Positions 8,138-18,155 of a DNA stretch of 42,374 nt are shown here, one piece after another. The notes below the pieces were generated by a model. The model was given only the letters and a program-made list of their open reading frames with translations. It did no database searches and was not told where the DNA came from. The first letter of the stretch is position 1. Each line of letters opens with the position of its first letter. This stretch comes from Paracoccaceae bacterium. Lineage in GTDB: Bacteria; Pseudomonadota; Alphaproteobacteria; Rhodobacterales; Rhodobacteraceae. The DNA is taken from positions 1-42,374 of the forward strand of contig JAIOJF010000010.1 in assembly GCA_019911965.1 (NCBI GenBank). Reading direction: 5' to 3'. Both the position numbers and the translations under genes were made by a program.

Positions 8138-9333
8138 GCACTACCGCCGAACAGATGCGCGCCTGGACCGGGCCTGCGATCTTCACCTACGGGTTCCGGC
8201 CCTTCTTCTTTTCCGCCGGGTTCTGGGCGGCGCTGGCCATGATCGTCTGGATCGCCATGTTGTCGGGCCATGACGTATTGCCGAGTGCGTTCGATCCGGT
8301 GTCCTGGCATGCCCACGAATTCCTGTTCGGCTATCTCGGGGCGGTGGTTGCGGGGTTCATGCTGACGGCAGTGCCGAACTGGACCGGGCGGCTGCCGATT
8401 GTCGGCTGGCCGCTGGCGGCCTTGTTCGCGCTCTGGGTCGCCGGGCGGCTGGTGGTGGCGGTGTCGGGTGTATTGCCACCGCTGCTGGTGGCGGTGATTG
8501 ATCTGTCGTTTCCGGTGATGCTGGCCGCCGCGATGATGCGCGAGATCGTGGCCGGGCGGAACTGGAACAACCTGATGATCGTTGGCCTGCTGGCCTCGTT
8601 CATCATTGCAAACGGCCTGTTCCACTGGGACGCGGCACGCGGCGGGGTTGCCGCCAGCGGTGCCGGCCTGCGGCTGGGACTGGCCACCGGGCTGATGCTG
8701 ATCGCGGTGATCGGCGGGCGGATCGTGCCGTCCTTCACCCGCAACTGGCTGGTCAAGCGTGGCGACAAGGTATTGCCGACCCCGCCGATGCAGCGCTTCG
8801 ACAAGGTAGCGTTGCTGACGCTGCTGGGTGCGTTGCTGGCCTGGGTGATCTGGCCGTTGCACCTGATCACCGGTGCGCTGCTGGTGATTGCAGGCGGGAT
8901 GCACCTGATGCGGCTGGCACGCTGGGCCGGGCTTCGCACCGGGGCGGAGCCGCTGGTCTGGGTGCTGCATCTGGCCTATCTGTTCCTGCCGGTTGGTGCG
9001 CTGGTTCAGGGGATGGCGATCCTCGCGCCCGACCTGATCACCACCGCCGCCGCGCAGCATCTGTGGATGGCCGGAACGCTCGGGCTGATGACGCTGGCGG
9101 TCATGACCCGCGCCACGCTTGGCCATACCGGCGGTGCGCTGTCCGCAGGGGCTGGCACCGCCGCGCTCTATCTGTTGCTGGTGGCTGCGGTGCTGGCACG
9201 GGTGGCGGCGGGTATCCGGCCGGATTGGGCGGGTGAGTTGCACATCCTGTCCGCCGCCTGCTGGATCGGCGCGTTCGGCGGCTTTGCGTTACTCTATGGC
9301 GGGCGGCTTTTGCGCGTGCGCCCGGGAGGCTGA
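8134..9333 (+). CDS. nnrS: NnrS family heme/copper membrane protein
   Basis: A 399-aa polytopic membrane protein with about twelve hydrophobic segments. It starts with the typical NnrS opening FTYGFRPFFFSAGFW and has WHAHEFLFGYLGAVVAGFML at about 50-70 with likely heme or metal-ligand histidines. A second His-containing segment, RATLGHTGG, is near the C-terminus. NnrS proteins counter nitrosative stress in denitrifiers by a mechanism not fully defined. Its start overlaps the previous stop by 4 nt and NnrU follows after 3 nt. Confidence 0.9.
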   Translation: MSTTAEQMRAWTGPAIFTYGFRPFFFSAGFWAALAMIVWIAMLSGHDVLPSAFDPVSWHAHEFLFGYLGAVVAGFMLTAVPNWTGRLPIVGWPLAALFALWVAGRLVVAVSGVLPPLLVAVIDLSFPVMLAAAMMREIVAGRNWNNLMIVGLLASFIIANGLFHWDAARGGVAASGAGLRLGLATGLMLIAVIGGRIVPSFTRNWLVKRGDKVLPTPPMQRFDKVALLTLLGALLAWVIWPLHLITGALLVIAGGMHLMRLARWAGLRTGAEPLVWVLHLAYLFLPVGALVQGMAILAPDLITTAAAQHLWMAGTLGLMTLAVMTRATLGHTGGALSAGAGTAALYLLLVAAVLARVAAGIRPDWAGELHILSAACWIGAFGGFALLYGGRLLRVRPGG

Positions 9334-9336
9334 CAG

Positions 9337-10005
9337 ATGGCCTGGTCCGGACTTGTACTTGCCTTCGCGGTGTTCTTCATCAGCCATTCGCTGCCGATAC
9401 GCCCGCCGCTGCGTCCGATCCTGGAGCGCGCATTGGGGCCGCGTGGCTTCACCTTTGCCTATGCAACGCTGTCGACGCTGGTTCTGATCTGGCTGATCGT
9501 CGCGGCGGGCCGTGCGCCTTTCGTGCCGGTCTGGCCCTGGGCCGCCTGGCAATCACATGCGGCGATGGGGCTGATGCTGGTGGCGAGCCTTCTGCTTGCG
9601 ATCAGTATCGCGCGGCCTAACCCGTTCTCGTTCGGCGGTGCGCGCAACCATCTGTTCGATGCCCGAAACCCCGGCCCGGTGCGCCTGACACGCCATCCCC
9701 TGCTGGTGGCGCTGGCGCTCTGGTCAGGGGCGCATCTGCTGGCCAATGGCGATCTGGCGCATGTCATCCTGTTCGGCACTTTCAGCGCCTTTGCGATCCT
9801 GGGCGGGCGGATCATCGACCGACGCCGCAAGCGCGAGATGGGCGAGGAATGGACGAGGCTGGCCGGAACAGTTCGCACCCAGCCCCTGAGCGCGGCCTTC
9901 CGCCCCGCCGGAACCACCGCCTGGCGCATCATCTTCGGCCTCGTGATCTATTACGGCGTGCTGGTGCTGCATCCGCTGGTTATCGGGGTCAACCCGATGC
10001 CGTAG
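9337..10005 (+). CDS. nnrU: NnrU family membrane protein
   Basis: A 222-aa integral membrane protein with about six hydrophobic segments. The segment RNPGPVRLTRHPLLVALALW resembles the NnrU / isoprenylcysteine methyltransferase-like fold, with conserved Arg and His. NnrU accompanies NnrS in nitrite and NO reductase regions of rhodobacters; its molecular function is unknown. It is the last gene of the operon and converges with the thiolase gene, 14 bp apart, without an obvious terminator between them. Confidence 0.82.
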   Translation: MAWSGLVLAFAVFFISHSLPIRPPLRPILERALGPRGFTFAYATLSTLVLIWLIVAAGRAPFVPVWPWAAWQSHAAMGLMLVASLLLAISIARPNPFSFGGARNHLFDARNPGPVRLTRHPLLVALALWSGAHLLANGDLAHVILFGTFSAFAILGGRIIDRRRKREMGEEWTRLAGTVRTQPLSAAFRPAGTTAWRIIFGLVIYYGVLVLHPLVIGVNPMP

Positions 10006-10019
10006 GTGGCGTCAGCCAA

Positions 10020-11198
10020 TCAGGGCCGCTCGATCGCAATCGCGGTGCCTTCGCCGCCGCCGATACAGATCGCCGCCACACCACGCTTCAGCCCGCGCTT
10101 TTCCAGCGCGTTCAGCAAGGTCACGATGATCCGCGCCCCGGACGCGCCGATCGGATGCCCCAGGGCGCAGGCACCGCCATTCACGTTCACCTTGCCTGTC
10201 GGCAGGCCCATTTCGTGCATGAAGGCCATCGGCACCACCGCGAAGGCCTCGTTCACCTCCCAAAGATCGACATCGTCCTTCGACCAGCCGATCCGCGCTA
10301 AAAGCTTCTGCGCCGCCGGCACCGGCGCGGTGGTGAACCAGCCCGGGGCCTGAGCATGGCTGGCATGGCCAACGATATGCGCACGGACCGGCAGGCCACC
10401 GGCCTCGGCCACGCTTTCGCGCGCAAGCACCAAAGCCGCCGCACCATCGGAGATGGACGAGGAATTGGCCGCCGTCACCGTGCCATCCTTGCGAAATGCC
10501 GGTTTCAGGCCGGGAATCTTCTCGGGCCGCGCGGTCTGCGGTTGTTCATCGGCGCTGACCACCACCTCGCTGCGGCGGGACTGCACGGTGACGGGGGTGA
10601 TCTCATCGGCAAAGGCACCTGCGGCCTCGGCCTCCAGCGCGCGGGTCAGCGAGCGGATGGCGTATTCGTCCTGCGCGGCGCGGCTGAACTGGAAGGTCTC
10701 GGCGCAATCCTCGGCGAAGGTGCCCATCAGGCGGCCCTTGTCATAGGCATCTTCGAGGCCATCGAGGAACATGTGGTCCATCGCCTGCCCGTGCCCCAGC
10801 CGCGCCCCGCCGCGCATGCCGGGCAGAATGTAGGGCGCGTTGGTCATGCTTTCCATGCCGCCGGCAACCATGATGTCACCGCCACCCAGCGCCAGTTGAT
10901 CGGCGGCCATCATCACCGTCTTCATGCCCGAGCCGCACATCTTGTTCAGCGTGGTCGCCGGAACCTCCTCGCCCAGACCGCCGGCAAACCCGGCCTGACG
11001 CGCCGGGGCCTGGCCCTGCCCGGCCGGCAGCACGCAGCCCATCAGCAATTCGTCCACCCGATCCGGCGCAATTCCGGCCCCGGCCAGTGCCGCGCGGATC
11101 GCCGCGCCGCCCAGATCGGCCGCTGTCAACGGCGCGAACACGCCCTGAAATCCCCCCATTGCGGTGCGCGCGGCACCAGCGATCACAACCCGGTCCAT
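10020..11198 (-). CDS. Acetyl-CoA C-acetyltransferase (thiolase)
   Basis: A 392-aa thiolase that condenses or cleaves acetyl-CoA and acetoacetyl-CoA. The acylated Cys88 is in LNKMCGSGMK. GGMESMTNAPY, the NVNGGACALGHPIGASG histidine motif and the C-terminal CIGGGEG cysteine motif are all present. An ORF extends 24 nt further upstream, but AGGAGG at 11205-11210 places the start at 11198. It stands alone between convergent nnrU and the divergent STAS gene. It may serve PHB synthesis, ketone or beta-oxidation metabolism; a CoA-transferase pair lies 25 kb away. Confidence 0.92.
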   Translation of the reverse strand: MDRVVIAGAARTAMGGFQGVFAPLTAADLGGAAIRAALAGAGIAPDRVDELLMGCVLPAGQGQAPARQAGFAGGLGEEVPATTLNKMCGSGMKTVMMAADQLALGGGDIMVAGGMESMTNAPYILPGMRGGARLGHGQAMDHMFLDGLEDAYDKGRLMGTFAEDCAETFQFSRAAQDEYAIRSLTRALEAEAAGAFADEITPVTVQSRRSEVVVSADEQPQTARPEKIPGLKPAFRKDGTVTAANSSSISDGAAALVLARESVAEAGGLPVRAHIVGHASHAQAPGWFTTAPVPAAQKLLARIGWSKDDVDLWEVNEAFAVVPMAFMHEMGLPTGKVNVNGGACALGHPIGASGARIIVTLLNALEKRGLKRGVAAICIGGGEGTAIAIERP

Positions 11199-11367
11199 CC
11201 TGTTCCTCCTGAGCTTTGGCAAGGTATCTCAGCCTTTGGCGATGCGGGCAAGAGAGCCGGAGCACGGAACCGCTCAAATTGTCGGGAAATCCCGGGGCGG
11301 CAGGCAGGAAAGCCTTAACCCTTCCCGGTCAGGATCGAGGGGCAGCAACCTGATCCCGGGGGAACAC

Positions 11368-11715
11368 ATGAAACTGGAACGGCGCGATCTTGACGGCGCA
11401 ACGCTTGTCACCTGCCTTGATGACCGGCTGGATGCGGTCATCGCTGTGCAGTTCAAGGACACATTCCGCGATCTCTGCCACGATCTGCCGGCGCGCTGCA
11501 TCCTGGACATGAGCCGGGTGCAGTTCATGGATTCCAGCGGCCTTGGAGCGGTGGTCGCTGTTTACAAGATGCTGGGGCAGGATTCGACATTCGATCTGGT
11601 CGGGCTGACGCCGCCGGTGGACCGGGTGATGCGGCTGACGCGGATGGATTCGGTCTTTGCCATCTATCCCGATCTTGACGCGGCACTGGCACAGCCGACG
11701 CGGCAGGCCAGCTAG
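11368..11715 (+). CDS. STAS-domain anti-sigma factor antagonist (RsbV/SpoIIAA-like)
   Basis: A 115-aa single STAS domain. The signature DMSRVQFMDSSGLGAVV holds the phosphorylatable serine (Ser56 or 57) of anti-anti-sigma factors. A GGGGGAA ribosome-binding site precedes the ATG; an ORF extending further upstream lacks such support. The next gene, 8 bp on, encodes an RsbW-like kinase, so the two form a partner-switching pair in which the kinase phosphorylates this protein. No sigma factor or PP2C phosphatase gene is in the window, so the output is unknown. Confidence 0.85.
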   Translation: MKLERRDLDGATLVTCLDDRLDAVIAVQFKDTFRDLCHDLPARCILDMSRVQFMDSSGLGAVVAVYKMLGQDSTFDLVGLTPPVDRVMRLTRMDSVFAIYPDLDAALAQPTRQAS

Positions 11716-11723
11716 GAAGGCCG

Positions 11724-12239
11724 ATGATGATGTCCGGACCCACCCTCCTGCCGGATACCGGACAAGGCATCGGATCGTCCGGCGGTCAGAAGATCCGGCT
11801 GGATTTCGCAGCCCGCCCCGATGCGGTGCGAGAGGCGATGATCCTTCTGCGCGATCTGTTGAAAATGCAGGATATCGCCATCTGCGATGTCGAAACCACC
11901 GAACTGGTCCTGGCGGAGGTTCTGAACAATGTCGTGGAACATGCCTGCGCCGGTCTGCCCGATGGCAGGATATCGGTCCGCATCCGCAAATGCACCTCCG
12001 CGCTGCGTTGTCAGGTCCACGACAATGGTTGCCGGATGCCGGGCGGAAATCCCCCCGATGGCCGCCACCCGGACCCGGGCGGCCCGGTTGCCGAACTGCC
12101 CGAAGGCGGCTTCGGCTGGATGCTGATCCGTGGCCTGACGCAGGATCTGCTTTACCGTCGAAAGGGCGATGGCAACACGCTGGGCTTCGTGATCCCGCTT
12201 TCGCCCGATTGCCCGGCCTGCAAGAACCGCATGGCCTGA
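11724..12239 (+). CDS. RsbW/SpoIIAB-like ATP-binding serine kinase
   Basis: A 171-aa GHKL ATPase-type protein. The N box is ELVLAEVLNNVVEHA (about 55-69), the G1 box DNGCRMP and the G2 region GGFGWMLIRGL. These are the features of anti-sigma-factor serine kinases. A proline/glycine-rich stretch follows G1, and the C-terminus carries CPACKNR, a CxxC unusual for the family. It probably binds and phosphorylates the STAS protein encoded just upstream. It ends 10 bp from convergent lolD. Confidence 0.82.
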   Translation: MMMSGPTLLPDTGQGIGSSGGQKIRLDFAARPDAVREAMILLRDLLKMQDIAICDVETTELVLAEVLNNVVEHACAGLPDGRISVRIRKCTSALRCQVHDNGCRMPGGNPPDGRHPDPGGPVAELPEGGFGWMLIRGLTQDLLYRRKGDGNTLGFVIPLSPDCPACKNRMA

Positions 12240-12249
12240 TGAACGACGC

Positions 12250-12927
12250 TCAGACCAGCAGTCCGTGATCCAGCCTGACCACCCTGTCCATATCCGCCGC
12301 CAGGTCCGGGTTGTGGGTGGCGATCAGCGCCGCCATGCCGGTATCGCGCACCAGGGCGGTCAGCATGCCGAATACCTGCCCCGCCGAGGCCGGGTCCAGA
12401 TTGCCGGTCGGCTCGTCCGCCAGCAGCACGCCGGGGCGATTGGCCAGGGCGCGGCAAAAGGCAACTCTTTGCGCCTCGCCACCAGACAATTCCGCCGGTC
12501 TATGCGACGCGCGCGGCCCAAGGCCGACCCTGTCCAGCAAATCCGCCGCATGATCCCGCGCCACCCGCGCCGCAACCCCGGCGGCAAGCTGCGGCAGCAT
12601 GACGTTTTCCAGCGCCGTGAACTCCGGCAGCAGGTGATGAAACTGGTAGACAAAGCCGATCTCGGCACGCCGCGCCAGGGTGCGGCGGCGATCCCCTGCC
12701 GCTGCCATGTTGCGCCCGTCCAGGCGAACCTCGCCGGCATCGGGCGTGTCCAGCAGCCCGGCAATATGCAACAGCGTCGATTTTCCCGCCCCCGACGGTG
12801 CCATCAGCGCCACCACCTCACCCGCCGCCAGCGCCAGATCGGCCCCGCGCAGCACCTGAACCTCGCTGGCCAGGCCGTGATTATAGGCCTTGTGCAGGCC
12901 GTTCAGTTGCAGAACCGGTTCACTCAT
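12250..12927 (-). CDS. lolD: Lipoprotein-releasing ABC transporter ATPase LolD
   Basis: A 225-aa ABC ATPase powering release of outer-membrane lipoproteins from the inner membrane to LolA. Walker [10 protein letters not shown] is near 43-51, the signature [10 protein letters not shown] near 144, Walker [13 protein letters not shown] near 166 and a His switch in IATHNPDL. The DEPTGNLD wording and length fit LolD/MacB-type ATPases. It overlaps the permease gene by 8 bp, so the two are translationally coupled. Confidence 0.92.
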   Translation of the reverse strand: MSEPVLQLNGLHKAYNHGLASEVQVLRGADLALAAGEVVALMAPSGAGKSTLLHIAGLLDTPDAGEVRLDGRNMAAAGDRRRTLARRAEIGFVYQFHHLLPEFTALENVMLPQLAAGVAARVARDHAADLLDRVGLGPRASHRPAELSGGEAQRVAFCRALANRPGVLLADEPTGNLDPASAGQVFGMLTALVRDTGMAALIATHNPDLAADMDRVVRLDHGLLV

Positions 12928-14206
12928 GGCGCAGCGCCTCGACCGGGTTCATCCGCGCCGCACGGCGTGCCGGAAAGATCGTCGCGCCAAACGACAGGCC
13001 CAGCGACAGGGCCACCGCGCTGGCCACGTCCCCCCATTCCAGCCGCGCCGGCAATTGCGACAGGAACCGCACCGACGGATCCCAGACGCCGCCGCCCAGC
13101 AGCCAGTTGACGCCATCGAACACCGGATCAATGTAGATCGCGAACAGACAACCCAGCACCACGCCAATCAAAGTGCCTACCATTCCGGTCGAGGCCCCGA
13201 CCAGGAAGAACACCCGCAGCACCGAGCCTTCCGTCAGCCCCATCGTGCGCAGGATGCCGATATCGGACCCCTTGTTCTTCACCAGCATGATCAGCCCGGA
13301 CACGATATTCATCGCCGCGATCAGCACCAGAAAGGACAGGATCACGAACATCACGTTGTCCTCCATCTGCAAGGCCTGCAGAAAGCCGCCCGCAGAATCG
13401 CGCCAGGTCCAGAGCACCGCGCGCGGCCCGGCCACGGCCAGGATCGGAATGGCGTAAACATCGGCATCGTCGGGCCTGGCGACATGCACCTCGATCTCGT
13501 CCGCCGTGCCCTCGCGGTTGAAATAGCTCTGCGCCTCGTCAAACGGCATGTAGACGCGGGTGCGGTCAATGTCGTAGCGCCCGACCGCGAAGATATAGAC
13601 CACCTCGTAGCTCTTGATCCGCGGCGCCGTGCCAAAGGCGGTTTTCACGCCATCGGGCGAGATGATCTTGATCCGCTCGCCAACCCGCACCCCCAGTTCC
13701 TGCGCCACGCCGCGCCCGATGGCGATGCCGTCGCCAAACCGCGCCAGATCGCCGCTGGCCGTTTCGGGATGCGCGATCAGGGGCACTGTGGCCAGATCGC
13801 CGGCACGGGTGCCGAACACCTCGATCCCGGCATTGCGCCCGTTGAGCGAGGCCATCAACTGGCCGCGAATGATCGGCGCGGCGCGCACCACTCCGGGCAC
13901 ATTGCCAATCGCCGCCGCGATGGCGTCGAAATCGCGGATCGCCCGGCTGGGCCGGTCATGCGCATCCAGGTATGTCGAGGAATAGACCGTCACATGCGCA
14001 TTGGCACCCAGGATCGTCTGCACGAATTCGTGGCGAAAGCCCGAGCGTACCGCCAGCGTCGCCACCAGCGCGAACACCGCCAGCGCGATGCCGACCAGCG
14101 ATATCCAGGTCATCACGCTGACCCCGCCCTCACGCCGCCGCGCCCTGAGGTATCGCCAGGCGATCAGCCATTCAAACGCTGCGAAAGGGGGGGGTGTTCC
14201 GGCCAA
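12920..14206 (-). CDS. lolC: Lipoprotein-releasing ABC transporter permease (LolC/LolE family)
   Basis: A 428-aa permease with one N-terminal membrane helix (about 28-50), a large periplasmic MacB-type domain (about 55-270), and three helices in the C-terminal third. The opening [20 protein letters not shown] and the C-terminal [18 protein letters not shown] are characteristic of LolC/E. Only one permease accompanies lolD here. The N-terminal codons lie on an 8-C run (8 G on the plus strand at 14187-14194), a potential slippage site. Symbol is by family; LolC versus LolE cannot be separated from sequence. Confidence 0.9.
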   Translation of the reverse strand: MAGTPPPFAAFEWLIAWRYLRARRREGGVSVMTWISLVGIALAVFALVATLAVRSGFRHEFVQTILGANAHVTVYSSTYLDAHDRPSRAIRDFDAIAAAIGNVPGVVRAAPIIRGQLMASLNGRNAGIEVFGTRAGDLATVPLIAHPETASGDLARFGDGIAIGRGVAQELGVRVGERIKIISPDGVKTAFGTAPRIKSYEVVYIFAVGRYDIDRTRVYMPFDEAQSYFNREGTADEIEVHVARPDDADVYAIPILAVAGPRAVLWTWRDSAGGFLQALQMEDNVMFVILSFLVLIAAMNIVSGLIMLVKNKGSDIGILRTMGLTEGSVLRVFFLVGASTGMVGTLIGVVLGCLFAIYIDPVFDGVNWLLGGGVWDPSVRFLSQLPARLEWGDVASAVALSLGLSFGATIFPARRAARMNPVEALRHE

Positions 14207-14284
14207 GGTCCGCTCCTAGTGATGCCTACGAGTCTGCGGCGCAGGGGCGGCAAGGTCAAGCCGCCTCGCCGTCCATCCACCCAT

Positions 14285-14308
14285 GCTTCTTTTTGGTACA
14301 AATACTCA
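14285..14308 (-). repeat. Intergenic 24-bp repeat, copy 1
   Basis: A 24-bp motif that begins GCTTCTTTTTGGTACAAATA on the plus strand recurs at 20928-20951 with one mismatch. It lies in the 119-bp gap between proS (downstream side) and lolC (upstream side). Read on the gene strand it follows the proS stop by about 18 nt. I recall similar GAGTATTT...AAAAAGAAG strings between genes in Rhodobacterales, but could not search. The rest of the gap shows no other structure. Confidence 0.6.
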
Positions 14309-14325
14309 AAACCCGGCCTGGCCGC

Positions 14326-15663
14326 TCAGATCCCGGCATAGATCCCCTGCAGCCGCGCCACCGCTTCTGCGGGAACCAGTTCCTCGGATTCGCCGCTGCG
14401 GCGCGAGGTCAGTTCCACCACGCCGTTCTTCAGACCGCGCGGGCCTACCGTGATCCGCCAGGGCAGGCCGATCAGGTCCATCGTGGCGAACTTGGCCCCG
14501 GCACGTTCTGCCCGGTCATCGTAAAGCGGCTCCAGCCCCTTTGCGGTCAGTTCTTTGTACAGCGCCTCGCAGGCGGCGTCGGCCTCGGCATCGCCCTGTT
14601 TCAGATTGACGATCCCCACCTTGTAGGGCGTCACCGCCTCGGGCCAGATGATGCCCTTATCGTCATGGCTTGCCTCGATGATCGCGCCGACCAGTCGGCT
14701 GACGCCGATACCGTGGCTGCCCATATGCACCGGCACTTTCTCGCCCTCGGCATTGGCGACGGTGGCGCCCATCGGTTCGGAATATTTGGTGCCGAAATAG
14801 AATATCTGCCCGACCTCGATCCCGCGCGACGACATCCGGCGTTCCGCCGGGATGGCATTGAACAGATCGGAATCATGGGTTTCATCGGTGCGGGCATAGG
14901 GCGTGGTCCATTCCTCCTTGATCGCGGCACATTGCGCAGCATCGTTGTAATCGACATCGCGCCCGCCCAGCGTCAGATCGAGGATGGCGCGGTCATAAAA
15001 CACCTCGCTTTCGCCGGTTTCGGCCAGCACCAGAAATTCGTGCGTATTGTCGCCGCCGATCGGCCCTGAATCAGCACGCATCGGGATCGCCTTCAGGCCC
15101 ATGCGTTCATAGGTTCTGAGATAGCTGACCATATGCCGGTCATAGGCATGGATCGCGGCATCCTGATCAATGTCGAAATTGTAGCCGTCCTTCATGAAAA
15201 ATTCACGCCCCCGCATCACGCCAAAGCGCGGGCGCACCTCGTCGCGGAATTTCCACTGGATGTGGTAGAGCGTCAACGGCAGGTCCTTGTAGCTGCCGAC
15301 ATGGGCACGGAAAATGTCGGTGATCAGTTCCTCGTTGGTCGGCCCGTACAGCATGTCGCGGCCGTGGCGATCCTTGATCCTCAGCATTTCCTCGCCGTAA
15401 TCGTCATAGCGCCCGCTTTCGCGCCACAGATCCGCCGATTGCAGCGTCGGCATCAGCATCGGGATATGACCGGCGCGGACCTGTTCTTCGTGGACGATAT
15501 CTTCCAGCCGGCGCAGCACCTTGAAGCCGAGCGGCAGCCAGGAATAGATACCGGCAGTGGCCTGCTTGATCATGCCGGCACGCAGCATCAGCCGGTGGCT
15601 TACGATCTGGGCCTCGGCGGGGTTTTCTTTCAGGACGGGTAGGAAGTAACGGCTGAGGCGCAT
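14326..15663 (-). CDS. proS: Prolyl-tRNA synthetase, short alphaproteobacterial form
   Basis: A 445-aa class II aminoacyl-tRNA synthetase charging tRNA-Pro. The N-terminus [20 protein letters not shown] and the catalytic segments [31 protein letters not shown] and the [11 protein letters not shown] motif identify ProRS; the anticodon-binding domain follows from about 345. It lacks the roughly 180-residue editing (INS) insertion of the 570-aa E. coli enzyme, as known for several alphaproteobacteria, where a separate ProXp-ala protein edits Ala-tRNA-Pro. No such editing gene is in the window. Confidence 0.95.
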   Translation of the reverse strand: MRLSRYFLPVLKENPAEAQIVSHRLMLRAGMIKQATAGIYSWLPLGFKVLRRLEDIVHEEQVRAGHIPMLMPTLQSADLWRESGRYDDYGEEMLRIKDRHGRDMLYGPTNEELITDIFRAHVGSYKDLPLTLYHIQWKFRDEVRPRFGVMRGREFFMKDGYNFDIDQDAAIHAYDRHMVSYLRTYERMGLKAIPMRADSGPIGGDNTHEFLVLAETGESEVFYDRAILDLTLGGRDVDYNDAAQCAAIKEEWTTPYARTDETHDSDLFNAIPAERRMSSRGIEVGQIFYFGTKYSEPMGATVANAEGEKVPVHMGSHGIGVSRLVGAIIEASHDDKGIIWPEAVTPYKVGIVNLKQGDAEADAACEALYKELTAKGLEPLYDDRAERAGAKFATMDLIGLPWRITVGPRGLKNGVVELTSRRSGESEELVPAEAVARLQGIYAGI

Positions 15664-15761
15664 GGGGCGACGGCTCCGGTGTTGGCTGATTTCGGTTCCG
15701 CCTCCCGTCTATGCGATTGCCCCGATCACGGCAAGCGGCGGATGGTGGCACGCGAAATGTG

Positions 15762-16919
15762 CTAGCCACCGAACCCCGGCAGGCGGTCCAGCGTGAACGG
15801 CTTCAGCATATCGGGCACCACGCCATCCGCGATCACTTCCGCCATCAGGCTGGCCAGTGCCGGGGCCAGCGTTACGCCGCTATGGGTGGCGATCACGAAC
15901 ACGCCCTCCGCCCCCGGCAGCGGGCCGGCGATGCTGATGCCGTCCTGCGGCACGGCGCGGACGCCGATGCGGATATGGCAGTCGTCCAGGCAGGCCTCGC
16001 CCGCGAAACCGGGGGCCAGCGCCTGCATCCGCGCCAGCAACAGCCGGGCAGCGTCGCGCTGCTCGTTAACCGAGGAGTCTTCGGTGATCCGCGCATCGGC
16101 ATCGTCCGATCCCAGCCTGAGGCCGCCGTTGAAATCGGGGAAGACGTGAAACTCGTCCGGCGTGTCGCGCACCAGCAGATGCCGCACCAGCCCCGGCGAT
16201 ACCGGTGGCGTGGTCACCAGCAGGCCCGGCACCCGCACCACCGGGAACCGCGTGGCAAAGCCGTCAAACCCGGTCAGCGCGGCCAGTACATCCGGCGTAT
16301 CGGGACCGGCGGCGATCAGCACCCGCGCGGTGGCAATCTCGCCCTCGCTGGTTTTAAGGCCGCTGACCTGCCCATCGTCGTCGCTCAGCAATTCCAGCGC
16401 CGGGCAATCCTCGACCACCTCGCCGCCCAGCGCACGAATGCGGGCGGCCATCGCGCCGACAAAGCGGGCGGCATCCAGGATCATGTCGCTTGGGGCCAGC
16501 AGGCCGGATGTGTCGGCGGCGAACGCCATATGCGGCTCCAATTCCTGCAATTCGGCGGGGTCCAGCAGGCGATGCGGATAGCCGAGCGCCGCCAGCCGTG
16601 CCGCCTGACCTTGCAGCGCCGCAATGCCGGTGGTCCCGGCAGCAACCGTGATCGAACCTGATTGCCGCAGCCCCAGCGCCTCGTAGCCGAATTCGTCGCC
16701 CAGTTCAGCATATAGCCGCACACCCAGCGCATTCAGATGATGGTATTTCGCATCCGTGGTTTTCTGCGAGGCATTGACCCAGGAAAAATTCGCCGCCGAC
16801 GTGCCCGAGGCCAGTTTGCCGCGTTCGACAACGCAAACCTTCAGCCCGCGTTCCGCCAGCCAGCGCCCGGCGGTGACGCCGATAATGCCGCCGCCGACGA
16901 TGGCGATGTCGAAGTTCAT
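15762..16919 (-). CDS. FAD-dependent amino-acid oxidoreductase (DAO/DadA-like)
   Basis: A 385-aa DAO-family flavoprotein. FDIAIVGGGIIGVTAGRWLA near the N-terminus is the FAD-binding Rossmann motif, followed by VVERGKLASGTSAANFSWVN, and a C-terminal GVRAVPQDGISIAGPLPG. It probably oxidises a D-amino acid, glycine derivative or similar amine. A GTG six bases upstream is possible, but GGAGGT is well spaced for the ATG at 16919. It sits between prfB and proS on the same strand; 26 bp separate it from the prfB stop. Substrate is not predictable. Confidence 0.82.
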   Translation of the reverse strand: MNFDIAIVGGGIIGVTAGRWLAERGLKVCVVERGKLASGTSAANFSWVNASQKTTDAKYHHLNALGVRLYAELGDEFGYEALGLRQSGSITVAAGTTGIAALQGQAARLAALGYPHRLLDPAELQELEPHMAFAADTSGLLAPSDMILDAARFVGAMAARIRALGGEVVEDCPALELLSDDDGQVSGLKTSEGEIATARVLIAAGPDTPDVLAALTGFDGFATRFPVVRVPGLLVTTPPVSPGLVRHLLVRDTPDEFHVFPDFNGGLRLGSDDADARITEDSSVNEQRDAARLLLARMQALAPGFAGEACLDDCHIRIGVRAVPQDGISIAGPLPGAEGVFVIATHSGVTLAPALASLMAEVIADGVVPDMLKPFTLDRLPGFGG

Positions 16920-16945
16920 GGGCACCTCCGCTTCGGGCCGCAGCC

Positions 16946-18070
16946 CTATTCCGCCTGCGCCTCGGCCCGGCTTTTGCCGGCAACATCCTTGGCCAGCACC
17001 GCGGCCATGAAGCCGTCCAGATCGCCGTCCAGCACGCCGGACGTGTCGGATGTCTCGTAGCCCGTCCGCAGGTCCTTCACCATCTGGTAGGGTTGCAGCA
17101 CGTAGGAGCGGATCTGATTGCCCCAGCCGGCATCGCCCTTGTTGTCATGCGCTTCCTGGATGCTTTCGTTGCGCTTGCGCATTTCCAGCTCGTACAGCCG
17201 CGATTTCAGCGCCGCCATACAATTCGCCCGGTTCTGGTGCTGCGATTTCTCTGATGAGGTGACCACGATGCCGGTTGGAATATGAGTGATCCTGACCGCG
17301 GAATCGGTGGTGTTGACATGCTGGCCACCGGCCCCGGACGAGCGGTACGTATCAATGCGGATTTCGCTGGGATTGATATCGATCTCGATATTGTCATCCA
17401 CCACCGGATAGACCCAGACGCTGGAAAACGAGGTGTGCCGCCGCGCATTGCTGTCATAAGGCGAGATGCGCACCAGCCGGTGCACGCCGCTTTCCGATTT
17501 CAGCCAGCCATAGGCATTATGGCCCTTGATCTGGTAGGTGACGGATTTGATCCCCGCCTCTTCACCGGCGCTTTCGCTGATCAGATCGACGCTGTAGCCC
17601 TGTTTTTCAGCCCAGCGCACATACATCCGTGCCAGCATCGAGGCCCAGTCGCAGCTTTCGGTGCCACCCGCCCCGGCATTGACCTCCAGGAAGGTGTCGT
17701 TGCTGTCCACCTCGCCGTTCAACAGCGCCTCGATCTCTTTTTGCGCGGCGACATCGCGCAGCCGGCGGATCGCCTTTTCCGCCTCTGCGACGACATCCGC
17801 ATCGCCTTCCATCTCGCCCAGTTCGATCAGTTCGACATTATCGGCCAGATCGCGGGTCAGCGCCTTGTAGCCTTCCACCGCATCTACCAGCGCCTGACGA
17901 TCCCGCATCAGCGCCTGCGCGCGTTCCGGATCGTCCCACAATTTGGGGTCTTCCGACATGGCGTTGAATTCTTCCAGCCGATGCTCGGCGGTTTCCCAGT
18001 TCATCCGCTGGCTGAGAAGATTCAGCGATTTTTCGATCTCTTCGACCAGATTTCCGATTTCAGCGCGCAT
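16946..18070 (-). CDS. prfB: Peptide chain release factor 2
   Basis: A 374-aa RF2, terminating translation at UGA and UAA. The catalytic GGQ is in [20 protein letters not shown] (about 240-260). The stop-codon recognition tripeptide, SPF in E. coli, reads SPY here ([13 protein letters not shown]). The frame is continuous from the first ATG; there is no internal UGA programmed frameshift near codon 26, so the autoregulatory frameshift of E. coli prfB is absent. It lies 85 bp downstream of mrcA. Confidence 0.95.
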   Translation of the reverse strand: MRAEIGNLVEEIEKSLNLLSQRMNWETAEHRLEEFNAMSEDPKLWDDPERAQALMRDRQALVDAVEGYKALTRDLADNVELIELGEMEGDADVVAEAEKAIRRLRDVAAQKEIEALLNGEVDSNDTFLEVNAGAGGTESCDWASMLARMYVRWAEKQGYSVDLISESAGEEAGIKSVTYQIKGHNAYGWLKSESGVHRLVRISPYDSNARRHTSFSSVWVYPVVDDNIEIDINPSEIRIDTYRSSGAGGQHVNTTDSAVRITHIPTGIVVTSSEKSQHQNRANCMAALKSRLYELEMRKRNESIQEAHDNKGDAGWGNQIRSYVLQPYQMVKDLRTGYETSDTSGVLDGDLDGFMAAVLAKDVAGKSRAEAQAE

Positions 18071-18155
18071 GTTTCAGTCATTTCCGAAAGGTTCAGGCGG
18101 CTTTCTAGAGGCTCTGCCATCACAGGTAAAGGGTGGCTGAAAGCCGATGGCCAGG

